Below the pieces are notes generated by a model, which saw only the letters and a list, made by a program, of their open reading frames with translations, did no database searches and had not been told where the DNA came from. Shown here one piece after another: positions 24,199 to 34,740 of a stretch of DNA of 51,120 nucleotides (position 1 is the first letter of the stretch; every line of letters starts with the position of its first letter). This stretch comes from Candidatus Omnitrophota bacterium. Lineage in GTDB: Bacteria; Ratteibacteria; UBA8468; MWAK01. A program made the translations under genes and the position numbers. Where the stretch lies: contig JAPLMK010000065.1 in assembly GCA_026387085.1 (NCBI GenBank), positions 1-51,120 on the forward strand, read 5' to 3'.

Positions 24199-25299
24199 TT
24201 ACAGCCGCATTGCCATCACCAAATAAATATAGTCCGCCCCTTTCAGGGACCGGATCAAGCTCGGTTTTTCCGGGTTGTGGTTTAAACCAAAAAAGAACGC
24301 CTCTTCCCCGTCCAGGCTCTTTACTCCCTCCAACAGATAGTCCGGGTTGAAGTTTAAGGTAATCGGCTCTCCCTGGTAGGAGATGTCTATTTCTTCCGCG
24401 CCTTCTCCCACCCCGGCGGTTTCCCCGGAAACTTTCAGGTTGTTCTTCCGCAAATCCAGCCGCACTAAGTTTTTCCCGGTTGATACAACCTGTTTAATCC
24501 GGCGCAGTGTTGCCACAAACGCCGCCAAGGGAATCGTGGCTGTTGCCAGGTCGTTTTCTTTTGGGATGACCGAATTATAATCCGGAAATTCTCCTTCAAT
24601 TATCTGGCTGGTTAAAACCAGGCCTTCCCCGGAAAAAATAATCTGATTGGTCCCTAAATTTACATCTAATTCCGTTGCTTCCTCCCATAAGCTCTTTATC
24701 GCGTCGGCGGTTTTAATCGGCAAAATAAACTTAATATCTGCTGAAAGGTTTGTTTTGGTTTTGTGGCGCGCCAGCCGCCGGGTATCTGTGGTGACGGTTG
24801 TCAACCAGCCGTCTTCTGTGGTAAAAAATATCCCGGAAAGATTTGGTTTGTTTTCGTCAAAAACAACCACCGGGCGGGTGTAGATTATGGTTTTTTTTAA
24901 GTTACCGGCGGTTATTTTAAATTGGTTGGGGTTTTTAATTTTTGGGGTTAGCGGAAAATCATCAACCCGCAAACCAACTAAATTTAAAACTATCTTTCCT
25001 TGGGAAATACGAAGGCGATTTTCTTTTTCACTATACAATCCTACCTCCGCCTCCGGAAACTCGCGCGCGATTTCCAATAACTTCCGCCCGGGCGTTAAAA
25101 CTTTTCCTTCCTTTAAAACAACTGTTTCTTTGGTAATTTTCACACTCAACTCCAAGTCGGTTCCGGTTACAACCAAAACACCTTTACCCGCCTCAATTAA
25201 AATGTGATTAAGTACCGGCAGTGTTGGTTTTGGACTTAAAACACCGGATACTTTATTTAAAATAGACAATAAATCCCTTTTTTGTATTTTTATTTCCAT
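24199..25299 (-). CDS. dnaN: DNA polymerase III beta sliding clamp
   Basis: Ring-shaped processivity factor that tethers the polymerase. 366 residues with the three clamp folds, starting MEIKIQKRDLLSILNKVSGVL, a central TDTRRLARHK segment and the C-terminal FNPDYLLEGVKSL (hydrophobic cleft region). It ends with PSLIRSLKGADYIYLVMAMRL, the canonical last strand. GGGGGG precedes the ATG. It lies on the far side of the putative oriC from dnaA. Confidence 0.97.
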   Translation of the reverse strand: MEIKIQKRDLLSILNKVSGVLSPKPTLPVLNHILIEAGKGVLVVTGTDLELSVKITKETVVLKEGKVLTPGRKLLEIAREFPEAEVGLYSEKENRLRISQGKIVLNLVGLRVDDFPLTPKIKNPNQFKITAGNLKKTIIYTRPVVVFDENKPNLSGIFFTTEDGWLTTVTTDTRRLARHKTKTNLSADIKFILPIKTADAIKSLWEEATELDVNLGTNQIIFSGEGLVLTSQIIEGEFPDYNSVIPKENDLATATIPLAAFVATLRRIKQVVSTGKNLVRLDLRKNNLKVSGETAGVGEGAEEIDISYQGEPITLNFNPDYLLEGVKSLDGEEAFFFGLNHNPEKPSLIRSLKGADYIYLVMAMRL

Positions 25300-25440
25300 T
25301 TACCCCCCAATCATTTTAGAATACAAGTATTACTATATTTTTAATTATAAAAATTTAGTACTAGTAGTAATGGTTGTGGATAACTTTTAAAAAACCCATA
25401 ACACCACAACACCAAACCAAATTTTACTTAAAATAAACTG
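25300..25440. other. Probable chromosomal replication origin (oriC) with BUS elements
   Basis: The 141-nt spacer between dnaN and dnaA holds a perfect DnaA box (TTATCCACA on the minus strand, 25375-25383), then, moving toward dnaN, a short ACCA linker (25371-25374), five DnaA-trio-like triplets (TAG TAC TAG TAG TAA on the plus strand, 25356-25370) and an AT-rich stretch (25326-25355). This is the order of the basal unwinding system described for Bacillus subtilis. Only one perfect box is seen here; weak box-like words lie in the remainder (e.g. 25398-25407) and in the dnaA leader. Confidence 0.82.
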
Positions 25441-26862
25441 TTAGTTATTATTTAAATCATTTTTAAATTTCAACAACACGCGCTCCACCTCTTCCTTAAA
25501 GATAACATCTTTACTCATTTTATCCTCAACTTTTCGACAGGTGTAGAGGATAGTGGTGTGGTTTTTGCCGCCAAACCCCTCGCCGATTTGCGGCAACGAC
25601 GCGCCGGTTAGTTTGCGGGTTAAATAAATAGCAATTTGTCTTGGCAAGACCAATGATTGTTGGCGCCGGTCACCCTTTAATTCTGATATTTTAATATTAT
25701 AATAGCGGCTGACCCACTCCTGGATGGCGGTGATGTCAATTTTGGGTTTGTTGTTTTCGTTTTGAAATAAATCCTTTAAAATACTCTCGGTGAACACAAC
25801 ATCAACCACGTCTTTATTGTAGAGGCCGGCGCAGGCGATTAATTTGGTAAGGGCGCCCTCCAGCGAGCGCACATTACCTTCTATTTTTTCCGCCAAACAA
25901 AAAGCAACCTCTTTGGGCAGTGAAAAATTTTTCAGGCGCGCTTTATTTTCGATAATGGCAATTCTGGTTTCCAGGTCCGGTGGTTGAATGTCGACCACCA
26001 ACCCCCATTCAAAACGGGAAACCAGGCGGCGCTCAAGGTTTTTAAGTTCTTTGGGCGGCCGGTCGCTGGAAAGAACAACCTGTTTATGGTAGTCGTGGAG
26101 GGTGTTGAAGGTATGGAAAAACTCCCGCTGGGTCTCTTCTTTCCCGCCGATAAACTGGATATCGTCAATTAAAAGAAGGTCCAGGTCACGGAACCGGTTT
26201 CGAAAAGCGGCGGTGTTTTTGTTTAAAAGACTGTCGATAAACTCGTTCAAAAATTGCTCGCTAGAGAGATAGACGACGCGGAGGCCGGCTTGGGCTTTTG
26301 CGAAATTTCCAACCGCTTGCATCAGGTGGGTTTTGCCGACGCCTACCTGGCCGTAAATAAAGAGCGGGTTGTAAGCGGTTCCGGGGGATTGGGAAATAGA
26401 AAGGGCCGCGGCGTGCGCCAGCCGGTTGTTTTCGCCGATAATGAAACTGTCGAAAGTGTAAAGCGGGTTAAGGTTGTTTCCTGGTCCGGTCCGACGGGTT
26501 GAAGCGGAAGCGGCGGCGGGAATTTGGGGTTCGTTTTGTTGGGCCGAACCCGTCGCGTGAGAGGCGTCCTGTCCCGCCTTGCCGGCAGAATCTTTTGCTA
26601 TAAAAATTACCCGGTTCACAGCCGGGTTCAGAGATTGCAGCGCGGCGCTAATTTCAGACCCGTAGTGATTTTGCACCCAACTTGCCGAAAAAGAATCAGG
26701 CGCCTCCACCACCAGCGCGTCATCCTGCAAAGCGGAGGGTTTGAGCGGTTCCAGCCAGAGGTTGAAGTCGGCTTGACCTATCCGGCCTTTCACAAAATTG
26801 AGCGCTTCAATCCAGAGAGCGTCAGAATGGACCGGACCGTTGAAGTCTAAGGGTTTTTTCAT
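25441..26862 (-). CDS. dnaA: Chromosomal replication initiator protein DnaA
   Basis: AAA+ ATPase that binds DnaA boxes and opens oriC. Domain I (1-90) is followed by a flexible Ala/Gln-rich linker (95-130). The AAA+ core has Walker A GQVGVGKT (171-178) and Walker B LLIDD (230-234), and the C-terminal helix-turn-helix carries the signature IGEGFGGKNHTTIL. 473 residues, normal. A consensus promoter is 75-100 nt upstream, beside the secA stop. The gene reads away from secA and toward oriC. Confidence 0.97.
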   Translation of the reverse strand: MKKPLDFNGPVHSDALWIEALNFVKGRIGQADFNLWLEPLKPSALQDDALVVEAPDSFSASWVQNHYGSEISAALQSLNPAVNRVIFIAKDSAGKAGQDASHATGSAQQNEPQIPAAASASTRRTGPGNNLNPLYTFDSFIIGENNRLAHAAALSISQSPGTAYNPLFIYGQVGVGKTHLMQAVGNFAKAQAGLRVVYLSSEQFLNEFIDSLLNKNTAAFRNRFRDLDLLLIDDIQFIGGKEETQREFFHTFNTLHDYHKQVVLSSDRPPKELKNLERRLVSRFEWGLVVDIQPPDLETRIAIIENKARLKNFSLPKEVAFCLAEKIEGNVRSLEGALTKLIACAGLYNKDVVDVVFTESILKDLFQNENNKPKIDITAIQEWVSRYYNIKISELKGDRRQQSLVLPRQIAIYLTRKLTGASLPQIGEGFGGKNHTTILYTCRKVEDKMSKDVIFKEEVERVLLKFKNDLNNN

Positions 26863-26944
26863 AAATTACCAACCGGGAATTAAGTGGAAACTAACAGGTT
26901 TTGCACAGGGTGTTTTGGCGGTGTCGTTTTAGGGACAAGGTAAA

Positions 26945-26973
26945 ATTATAATCTTAAACAAAAAAGATGTCAA
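26945..26973 (-). promoter_or_regulatory. dnaA promoter (consensus)
   Basis: TTGACA (26968-26973) and TATAAT (26945-26950) on the minus strand are separated by exactly 17 bp: a perfect consensus sigma70 promoter. Expected start near 26938, giving a 75-nt dnaA leader that contains the DnaA-box-like word TGTGCAAAA. Confidence 0.75.
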
Positions 26974-26974
26974 A

Positions 26975-29726
<2,752 letters not shown>

Positions 29727-29746
<20 letters not shown>

Positions 29747-30503
29747 GGGTTTTTGTTTTCAAAAACAACGCGCAACTATTATTATACGTCTTTTCGGCGA
29801 CTTCTTCTATGTCTGTCTCTTTAATGTCCGCAATCGCTTTTGCCAGCAAAGGAAGATAGGCCGGTTCGTTTCGCTCTCCCCGCTTGCCTTCCGGCGGCAT
29901 AAACGGGCAGTCGGTCTCCAACAGGAGCCGTTCCAGCGGTATTGCGCGAACGACTTGTCTCAGCGCTTCGTTCTTCCGGTAGGTGATGTTGGCGGTAAAG
30001 GAGATAAAAAAACCCAAAACAAGAACTTTCTCCGCCAGTTTTACGTCACCGCTGAAACAATGCCAGACGCCTTTTACCGGGCCGGCTTGCTGCAAGGCGC
30101 CCAGGGTATCTTCAGCCGCGTCGCGGCTGTGAACGATGGTTGGCAAGCCCAGACCTTTAGCTATTTCCAGAAAATTTCGGAAGGCCGTGATTTGCCGGGA
30201 ACGGTCCACCGGGCAGGTATAGTCAAGGCCGATTTCACCGACGGCAACTATCCGGTCGTCCGGCAACAATTCCTTGATTCCGGGGAGCGCCGGGATGTCC
30301 GTTTCTATTTCGGACGGATGGAGGCCCAGCGCAGCCCAAAGGTGATGCTCTGAGGCAACCAGGACCGCTTGCCGGTTGCTTTCGGCATCAGTTCCAACCA
30401 CCAGAATATCCGAGACCTTATTCTGTTTTGCCCGCTCTACAACCGAAGGAAGGTCGGTTTCAAACTGGGGGAAATTAAGGTGGCTGTGCGTGTCAAAAAA
30501 CAT
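29727..30503 (-). CDS. TatD family metal-dependent DNase
   Basis: TIM-barrel metallonuclease of the TatD/YcfH family. DTHSHL at the N-terminus gives the first metal ligands; GEIGLDY, IVHSRDA, HCFSG and LLETDCPFMPPEGKRG follow in the expected order, the last including the conserved Asp. 258 residues, normal. It lies between tRNA-Phe and secA on the same strand and is likely transcribed with the tRNA from a promoter near 30.73 kb. Confidence 0.93.
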
Positions 30504-30528
30504 GGTACTTCCAACCGTGAAACATCAG

Positions 30529-30601
30529 TGCCGGGACCCAGAGTTGAACTGGGGACGCAAGGATTTTCAGTCCTTCGCTCTACCGCCTGAGCTACCCCGG
30601 C
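30529..30601 (-). tRNA. tRNA-Phe (anticodon GAA)
   Basis: Minus strand: acceptor GCCGGGG with TCCCGGC, D arm GCTC/GAGC, anticodon stem AAGGA/TCCTT with loop CTGAAAA, T arm with TTCAACT. 73 nt with discriminator A; CCA not encoded. Followed 25 nt later by tatD. Confidence 0.95.
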
Positions 30602-30712
30602 GAAAAAGAACAACAATAAACAGGATGCTGGTTTTGGCAGAATGCCGCGCGACAATCCGCGGCTGCTTTTGCAGCGTTTCTGTCCCCGAAAGGACAATTG
30701 CCGCACGCTTAA

Positions 30713-30741
30713 ATTATAACCTTTTGTTTTTAAATGGGCAA
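30713..30741 (-). promoter_or_regulatory. Candidate promoter for tRNA-Phe and tatD
   Basis: Minus-strand TTGCCC (30736-30741) and TATAAT (30713-30718) with a 17-bp spacer. Transcription would start near 30706 and run through small hairpins (GCTGC-TTTT-GCAGC at 30662-30675) into tRNA-Phe. Confidence 0.5.
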
Positions 30742-30827
30742 ATGCCCTAAAGCGCGGCAGTCATCTTTTTGAACGCGGGACGTATAATTTTAAGCGCTTT
30801 TTCTTTTTCGGGGATAATTATTTTAAA

Positions 30828-30857
30828 TTGTTAATTAAGAAATTTTTCTGTTATAAT
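30828..30857 (+). promoter_or_regulatory. Promoter of the GGDEF gene (nearly leaderless)
   Basis: TTGTTA (30828-30833) and TATAAT (30852-30857) are 18 bp apart. Transcription should start about 3 nt before ATG 30867. No Shine-Dalgarno is present. Confidence 0.6.
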
Positions 30858-30866
30858 GATAACAGA

Positions 30867-32072
30867 ATGAAAAGACAGGCCAAAAACATAATTACCAATT
30901 ATCCGATTGTTGCCCTGACGTTAATCCTCTCCGTCTCTTCCGTCTTCTGCGCCGTCAAGGCAGGTCTGGCAGTTGTGGCGGCGTTAGTTGTTTTCCTTGC
31001 CGGGCTGCTCTTTTTCATTGACAAACGACAAAAAGGTAAACTGGTAACTTCCCAAAAGTTATATGACGGCCTGCTCTCGGCTAATGAAGTTGCCCAGTCC
31101 TTTGCGCTTGCCACTGAATCTGAAGACACGCTGGAAATAATCCTGCTCGGCTTGAAAGAAATCCTGCCTGCTTCTAAAAGAATCCTGCTCTTTTGGGTTA
31201 AACAGGAAGGCGGGAAAAAAAGAATTGAGGGTCGGGCTGCCTTCGGAATGGAATTATCGGAAATCAGGGGATTTTCCTTTCCGCTGCACGAAGCGTTCGG
31301 GGTTATTCCGAAGGTAGCGGTAACCCAGCAGAGCTTTGAAACTCTGAACGCCCGGAACGATTACCGTTGCGACCGGGAGTTTGTAGAAAGGGCGCGGTTG
31401 TCTGCTTTTCTGGCGATTCCGGTGACCGTTGCCCAAAACACCTTGGGCGTAATCCTGTTGGAAACCAGCGGGAAAAATTTTCACGGCGCCGGTGAAATTG
31501 AAACCCTCTCTTTTTTTGCCAACCAGGTCGGAATCGCCCTGGAAAACGTCCGGCTGTACAGGGAAGTGGAAACCCTGTCGGTTACGGACGGTTTAACCGG
31601 GCTTTATAATCACCGCCATTTTCAAAAGATTCTCCTGGAAGAATTGAGCCGGAGCGTCCGGTACAAACACCCCCTTTCTCTTTTGATGGTTGATGTTGAT
31701 TATTTTAAAGATTACAACGACACTTATGGGCATCCGGCGGGGGACGCGCTCCTGGTCGCTGCCGCTCAAATAATCCGGAGAAACATCAGGAACACCGACG
31801 CCGCCGCCCGGTACGGCGGAGACGAGTTTTGCGTTGTCTTAACCGAGACGGATAAGGAGGCCGCGTTTATGAAGGCGGGAAAGATCTGCCGGGAAATGGA
31901 GGCCTGCCGCCTGCCCGACAACCAGAAACAACCCGGCAAAAATCCGAGCTTTTCCATCGGTGTTGCCGCTTTTCCGGCTGATGCCGGCGATCGGGAAAAA
32001 TTGCTTAAAAAAGTTGACGAGGCCCTTTACCGTTCTAAGAAAGAAGGCCGGAACCGGGCATCCCGCGCCTGA
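30867..32072 (+). CDS. Membrane-anchored GAF-GGDEF diguanylate cyclase
   Basis: Makes cyclic di-GMP from two GTP. Two membrane segments (about 10-55) anchor it; a GAF sensor domain (about 75-225) and a GGDEF domain (about 235-400) follow. The active site reads RYGGDEF (317-321 for GGDEF), intact. RNTD five residues before it is a product-inhibition I-site. The preferred start is ATG 30867 (401 residues); an upstream TTG at 30828 would fall within the -35 box. The next gene is a PocR-AraC regulator, so it may feed signals into that cluster; this is inference. Confidence 0.93.
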   Translation: MKRQAKNIITNYPIVALTLILSVSSVFCAVKAGLAVVAALVVFLAGLLFFIDKRQKGKLVTSQKLYDGLLSANEVAQSFALATESEDTLEIILLGLKEILPASKRILLFWVKQEGGKKRIEGRAAFGMELSEIRGFSFPLHEAFGVIPKVAVTQQSFETLNARNDYRCDREFVERARLSAFLAIPVTVAQNTLGVILLETSGKNFHGAGEIETLSFFANQVGIALENVRLYREVETLSVTDGLTGLYNHRHFQKILLEELSRSVRYKHPLSLLMVDVDYFKDYNDTYGHPAGDALLVAAAQIIRRNIRNTDAAARYGGDEFCVVLTETDKEAAFMKAGKICREMEACRLPDNQKQPGKNPSFSIGVAAFPADAGDREKLLKKVDEALYRSKKEGRNRASRA

Positions 32073-32131
32073 GGGCCGGTTTTAATAAAGCATAAATTAA
32101 AACCGGTTTCCGGATAGCGCCGGGGTTGGGA

Positions 32132-32137
32132 TATAAT
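32132..32137 (+). promoter_or_regulatory. -10 box of the PocR-AraC gene, leaderless
   Basis: A perfect TATAAT ends 6 nt before ATG 32144, so transcription would begin at the start codon itself. A good -35 is not visible; an activator may be needed. Confidence 0.55.
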
Positions 32138-32143
32138 AAAAAA

Positions 32144-33028
32144 ATGGACCAGTTCAGCTTCAAGGAAATTGAGGACCTGCCGGTCTTAGGCCGTTTTCGG
32201 AAAGCCCTGCACGTTCTAACCGGCCTGCCTTTTGACTTCGTAGACACGCGGGGCCGTTCTTCTTCACAACTGAAACCGCTGGAAGCGTATACGCCATTTT
32301 GCCGGTTAATCAGCCAAAGCGTTTCCGGGCGCATCGCCTGTAAAAAATGCGACCTGGGGGCAATCAAAAGATGCGTAGAGACAAAAAAACCGTTAGCCTA
32401 TGTTTGCCACTTGGGGCTAACCGATATTGCGGTGCCGCTGGTTATTCGCGGCGAAGTGGTCGGAGTTCTCTGTTCCGGACAGTTTCTTTCTTTTCAACCG
32501 GCGGAAAAAGAGTTCCAAAAAATAACAAACCGGTTAATCAAGCTGGGTGTTAATCTCAGTAAAGCAGAGAAGTGTTACGGCGCTATTCCCGCGGTAAAAA
32601 AAGAGCGGGCGGAAACGATCATTGACCTTATCGCCATCGTCACCGAGTATATCATCGAAGCGGAGAGAAAAATATTTAACCTGACAGACGTCTTACACAA
32701 AGACAAAATAAGGCAGGCCCAGGAATTTATTTTCAGGCACTATAAGGAGAAAATTTCTTTAAAGGAAACAGCGGATGCGGTCCATTTAAGCCCCTTTAGG
32801 CTGGCGCATCTTTTTCAAGAGAAGCGGCGCACTTCATTTACACGCTACCTTAACAGTTTGAGGATTGAGGAATCAAAACTGCTTCTTTCCGGCACCAACC
32901 TTAAGGTCGTTGAAGTTGCCGTCCGGTCGGGTTTTAGCAGTCTCAGTTACTTTAACCGCTTCTTCCGAAACGAAGCGGGTCTTTCCCCGCGCGAATACCG
33001 CAAACAGCAAACCAGTATCAGAATTTAG
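32144..33028 (+). CDS. PocR-domain AraC-family transcriptional regulator
   Basis: One-component regulator. The N-terminal PocR sensory domain (about 8-170) is recognised by its cysteine pattern C53, C66, C69, C77 and C88-His89 and by VIRGEVVGVLCSGQF; PocR domains are thought to bind small hydrocarbon derivatives such as propanediol. The C-terminal AraC double helix-turn-helix (about 195-294) shows ISLKETADAVHLSPFRLAHLF and the second signature VAVRSGFSSLSYFNRFFR. The start at 32144 (294 residues) is chosen over 32126 because of the -10 box between them. It precedes the carbohydrate-type gene set at 33.1-46.6 kb on the same strand and is its likely regulator. Confidence 0.92.
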   Translation: MDQFSFKEIEDLPVLGRFRKALHVLTGLPFDFVDTRGRSSSQLKPLEAYTPFCRLISQSVSGRIACKKCDLGAIKRCVETKKPLAYVCHLGLTDIAVPLVIRGEVVGVLCSGQFLSFQPAEKEFQKITNRLIKLGVNLSKAEKCYGAIPAVKKERAETIIDLIAIVTEYIIEAERKIFNLTDVLHKDKIRQAQEFIFRHYKEKISLKETADAVHLSPFRLAHLFQEKRRTSFTRYLNSLRIEESKLLLSGTNLKVVEVAVRSGFSSLSYFNRFFRNEAGLSPREYRKQQTSIRI

Positions 33029-33039
33029 CATCCTAGAGG

Positions 33040-33069
33040 TAGACGTTCCTTCTTCTTTCGTTTTATACT
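33040..33069 (+). promoter_or_regulatory. Candidate promoter of the sugar-pathway gene set
   Basis: TAGACG (33040-33045) and TATACT (33064-33069), 18 bp apart, before the LmbE-like gene. Expected start near 33076. A Shine-Dalgarno GGGAGG (33079-33084) lies 5 nt before ATG 33090. The imperfect boxes suit activation by the upstream AraC-type protein. Confidence 0.5.
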
Positions 33070-33089
33070 CTAACCAACGGGAGGAATTT

Positions 33090-33776
33090 ATGTTAAAAGT
33101 ACTGTCTTTGTGCGGACATTTAGATGACAGCGTCATCGCTATCGGCGGAACGATACGAAAAATAGTCAATGCCGGCGGAGAGGTGAGCATCGTCTGCTTC
33201 GGAAACGGCAGCGAAGGATACTCGGACCTGAAAGACAAGGAAACGATTGTAGAATCGTTTACCAGGGAAACCCGGATAAGCAACGAGGTGCTCGGGGTAA
33301 AAAATTTTGAATGCCTGGGTTACGGCGATTTTGACGTCTTGGCAAATGGTGAAACATACAAACTGGCGATAAAAGCCATCAGGAAATATAAGCCGGATAT
33401 TATCTTCACCCATTACTGGAAGGAGTACTTCCAGCATCGGAATACCGCCCGGGTGGTAACGGATGCCTGGTGGCAGGCAGAGTGGAAAGCATCGCTGGCC
33501 CTGGGAGAACCCTGGAAAGCCAAAAAACTCTATTATTTTGAGGTAATTCATCTTTTGAACCAGCCCACGCACATCATCGACATTACGGACACGTTTGAAA
33601 TAAAGATTAAGGCCTGGAAAACATTTGCCTGTCAGCAGGAATCCCTGGACCAGCTTGCGGAACAGTTGGAAGCGCGGGCAAGATTCTACGGAAGCTTAAT
33701 CGGCGTAAAATACGGGGAAGCGCTCAAGTTGTCCGACTATATTCCCCAGGCAATTACGAAAATAGAGGAGCTCTAA
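33090..33776 (+). CDS. PIG-L/LmbE-family deacetylase, atypical active-site motif
   Basis: Rossmann-like zinc deacetylase family that removes N-acetyl groups from GlcNAc-type sugars. 228 residues. The signature, usually HPDDE, reads HLDDS (His10, Asp12, Asp13): Pro and Glu are replaced. AIGGT follows as expected. The second zinc region is THYWKEYFQHRNTAR, retaining a His pair. The open frame runs upstream through the araC gene, but GGGAGG before ATG 33090 fixes the start. First gene of the set; the next gene is a second deacetylase type. Confidence 0.85.
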   Translation: MLKVLSLCGHLDDSVIAIGGTIRKIVNAGGEVSIVCFGNGSEGYSDLKDKETIVESFTRETRISNEVLGVKNFECLGYGDFDVLANGETYKLAIKAIRKYKPDIIFTHYWKEYFQHRNTARVVTDAWWQAEWKASLALGEPWKAKKLYYFEVIHLLNQPTHIIDITDTFEIKIKAWKTFACQQESLDQLAEQLEARARFYGSLIGVKYGEALKLSDYIPQAITKIEEL

Positions 33777-33778
33777 AA

Positions 33779-34651
33779 ATGAATCCGGTTAAATTTGCCT
33801 TTACCGTGGATGACGTCGCGCTTAAAGATTTCTCCAGCGTGGAAGGTTTTCTGGAACTGCTGGACTTCCTAAAAAACCAGCAGATACCGGGGACTTTTTT
33901 CGTGGTGCCGTTTAATCAGGATATACCGTTATTTGAAAGGCCGGACTGGGTTGCGGCGCTGAAGAAAGCGTTGTCTGAGGGTCACGAACTTCAACTTCAC
34001 GGTTTGCGGCACGAGGCTTTCGAGTGGGGAATCCCGCCTGATTTTATTATGGCTTACGAACACCGGGAACGCGAACGGCTGGAACGGGAACGGGAAGCGA
34101 TTGAAGGGGCGTTTACGGTAACCGCCTTTAAAGAAAAACTGGCTCAAGGTATAGCAATATTTACCCGGGTTCTTGGTTACCGTCCGACCGGTTTTCGCTC
34201 GCCCTATGCGTCACTTCACCCCAACCTATTCCAGGCCCTGGCCGAATGCGGGTTTAGCTACGACTCATCCCTGATTGTTAATCCAAAGGGCTGGAGATAC
34301 ATCATGAAGGATTACACCCCGGGTATTACCTGGAATAAAGATGTTTTGCCCCGGCCCTGGGAATACCGGCCTGGCCTGGTTGAAATACCCATCATGGCCG
34401 AGTATGCCTGGTTTTTAAAAGAAGCGGATGTAGAAAAGCAGTATCAGTTGATAAAGGAAGACCTGGACAAAATAAGTGAATCCGGCGGAACAATGGTTCC
34501 CGTCTGCCACGTGGGTCCGATAACCGGGGTCAACCGCGCCGGCCTGAAGGTTTACGAAAGATTGTTAGATTACGCCCGGCAGAAAGGAAACGTTCTTTTT
34601 TGTACCCTGAGCGACTGTCTTGAAAACAAAACAGATCTTAACGGAAGTTGA
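33779..34651 (+). CDS. Polysaccharide deacetylase (NodB-like)
   Basis: Carbohydrate esterase 4-type fold. TVDD (9-12) supplies the catalytic Asp and metal Asp, HGLRH (His74, His78) the metal histidines, and GFRSPYAS the motif-3 Arg; MVPVCHVGP near the end supplies the late His. 290 residues with no signal peptide, so it probably acts on a cytoplasmic sugar rather than on the cell wall. Starts 2 nt after the LmbE-like gene with GAGGAG as ribosome site, hence one transcript. Confidence 0.88.
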   Translation: MNPVKFAFTVDDVALKDFSSVEGFLELLDFLKNQQIPGTFFVVPFNQDIPLFERPDWVAALKKALSEGHELQLHGLRHEAFEWGIPPDFIMAYEHRERERLEREREAIEGAFTVTAFKEKLAQGIAIFTRVLGYRPTGFRSPYASLHPNLFQALAECGFSYDSSLIVNPKGWRYIMKDYTPGITWNKDVLPRPWEYRPGLVEIPIMAEYAWFLKEADVEKQYQLIKEDLDKISESGGTMVPVCHVGPITGVNRAGLKVYERLLDYARQKGNVLFCTLSDCLENKTDLNGS

Positions 34652-34740
34652 CAGCAGTGATACCGAAAAACAACCTGAAGCAAATGAAATTATGCGAAAA
34701 GCGTTTGACTACCGTGTCTGAAAAAAAGAGGAGATGTTCT

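Noticed and set aside
26863..26944. A second oriC half in the dnaA leader
   Set aside because: Only a weak box-like word (TGTGCAAAA) is present, with no trio run or AT-rich unwinding tract.
32865..33089. Extension of the LmbE-like frame into the araC gene
   Set aside because: Out-of-frame reading of araC; GGGAGG before ATG 33090 marks the real start.
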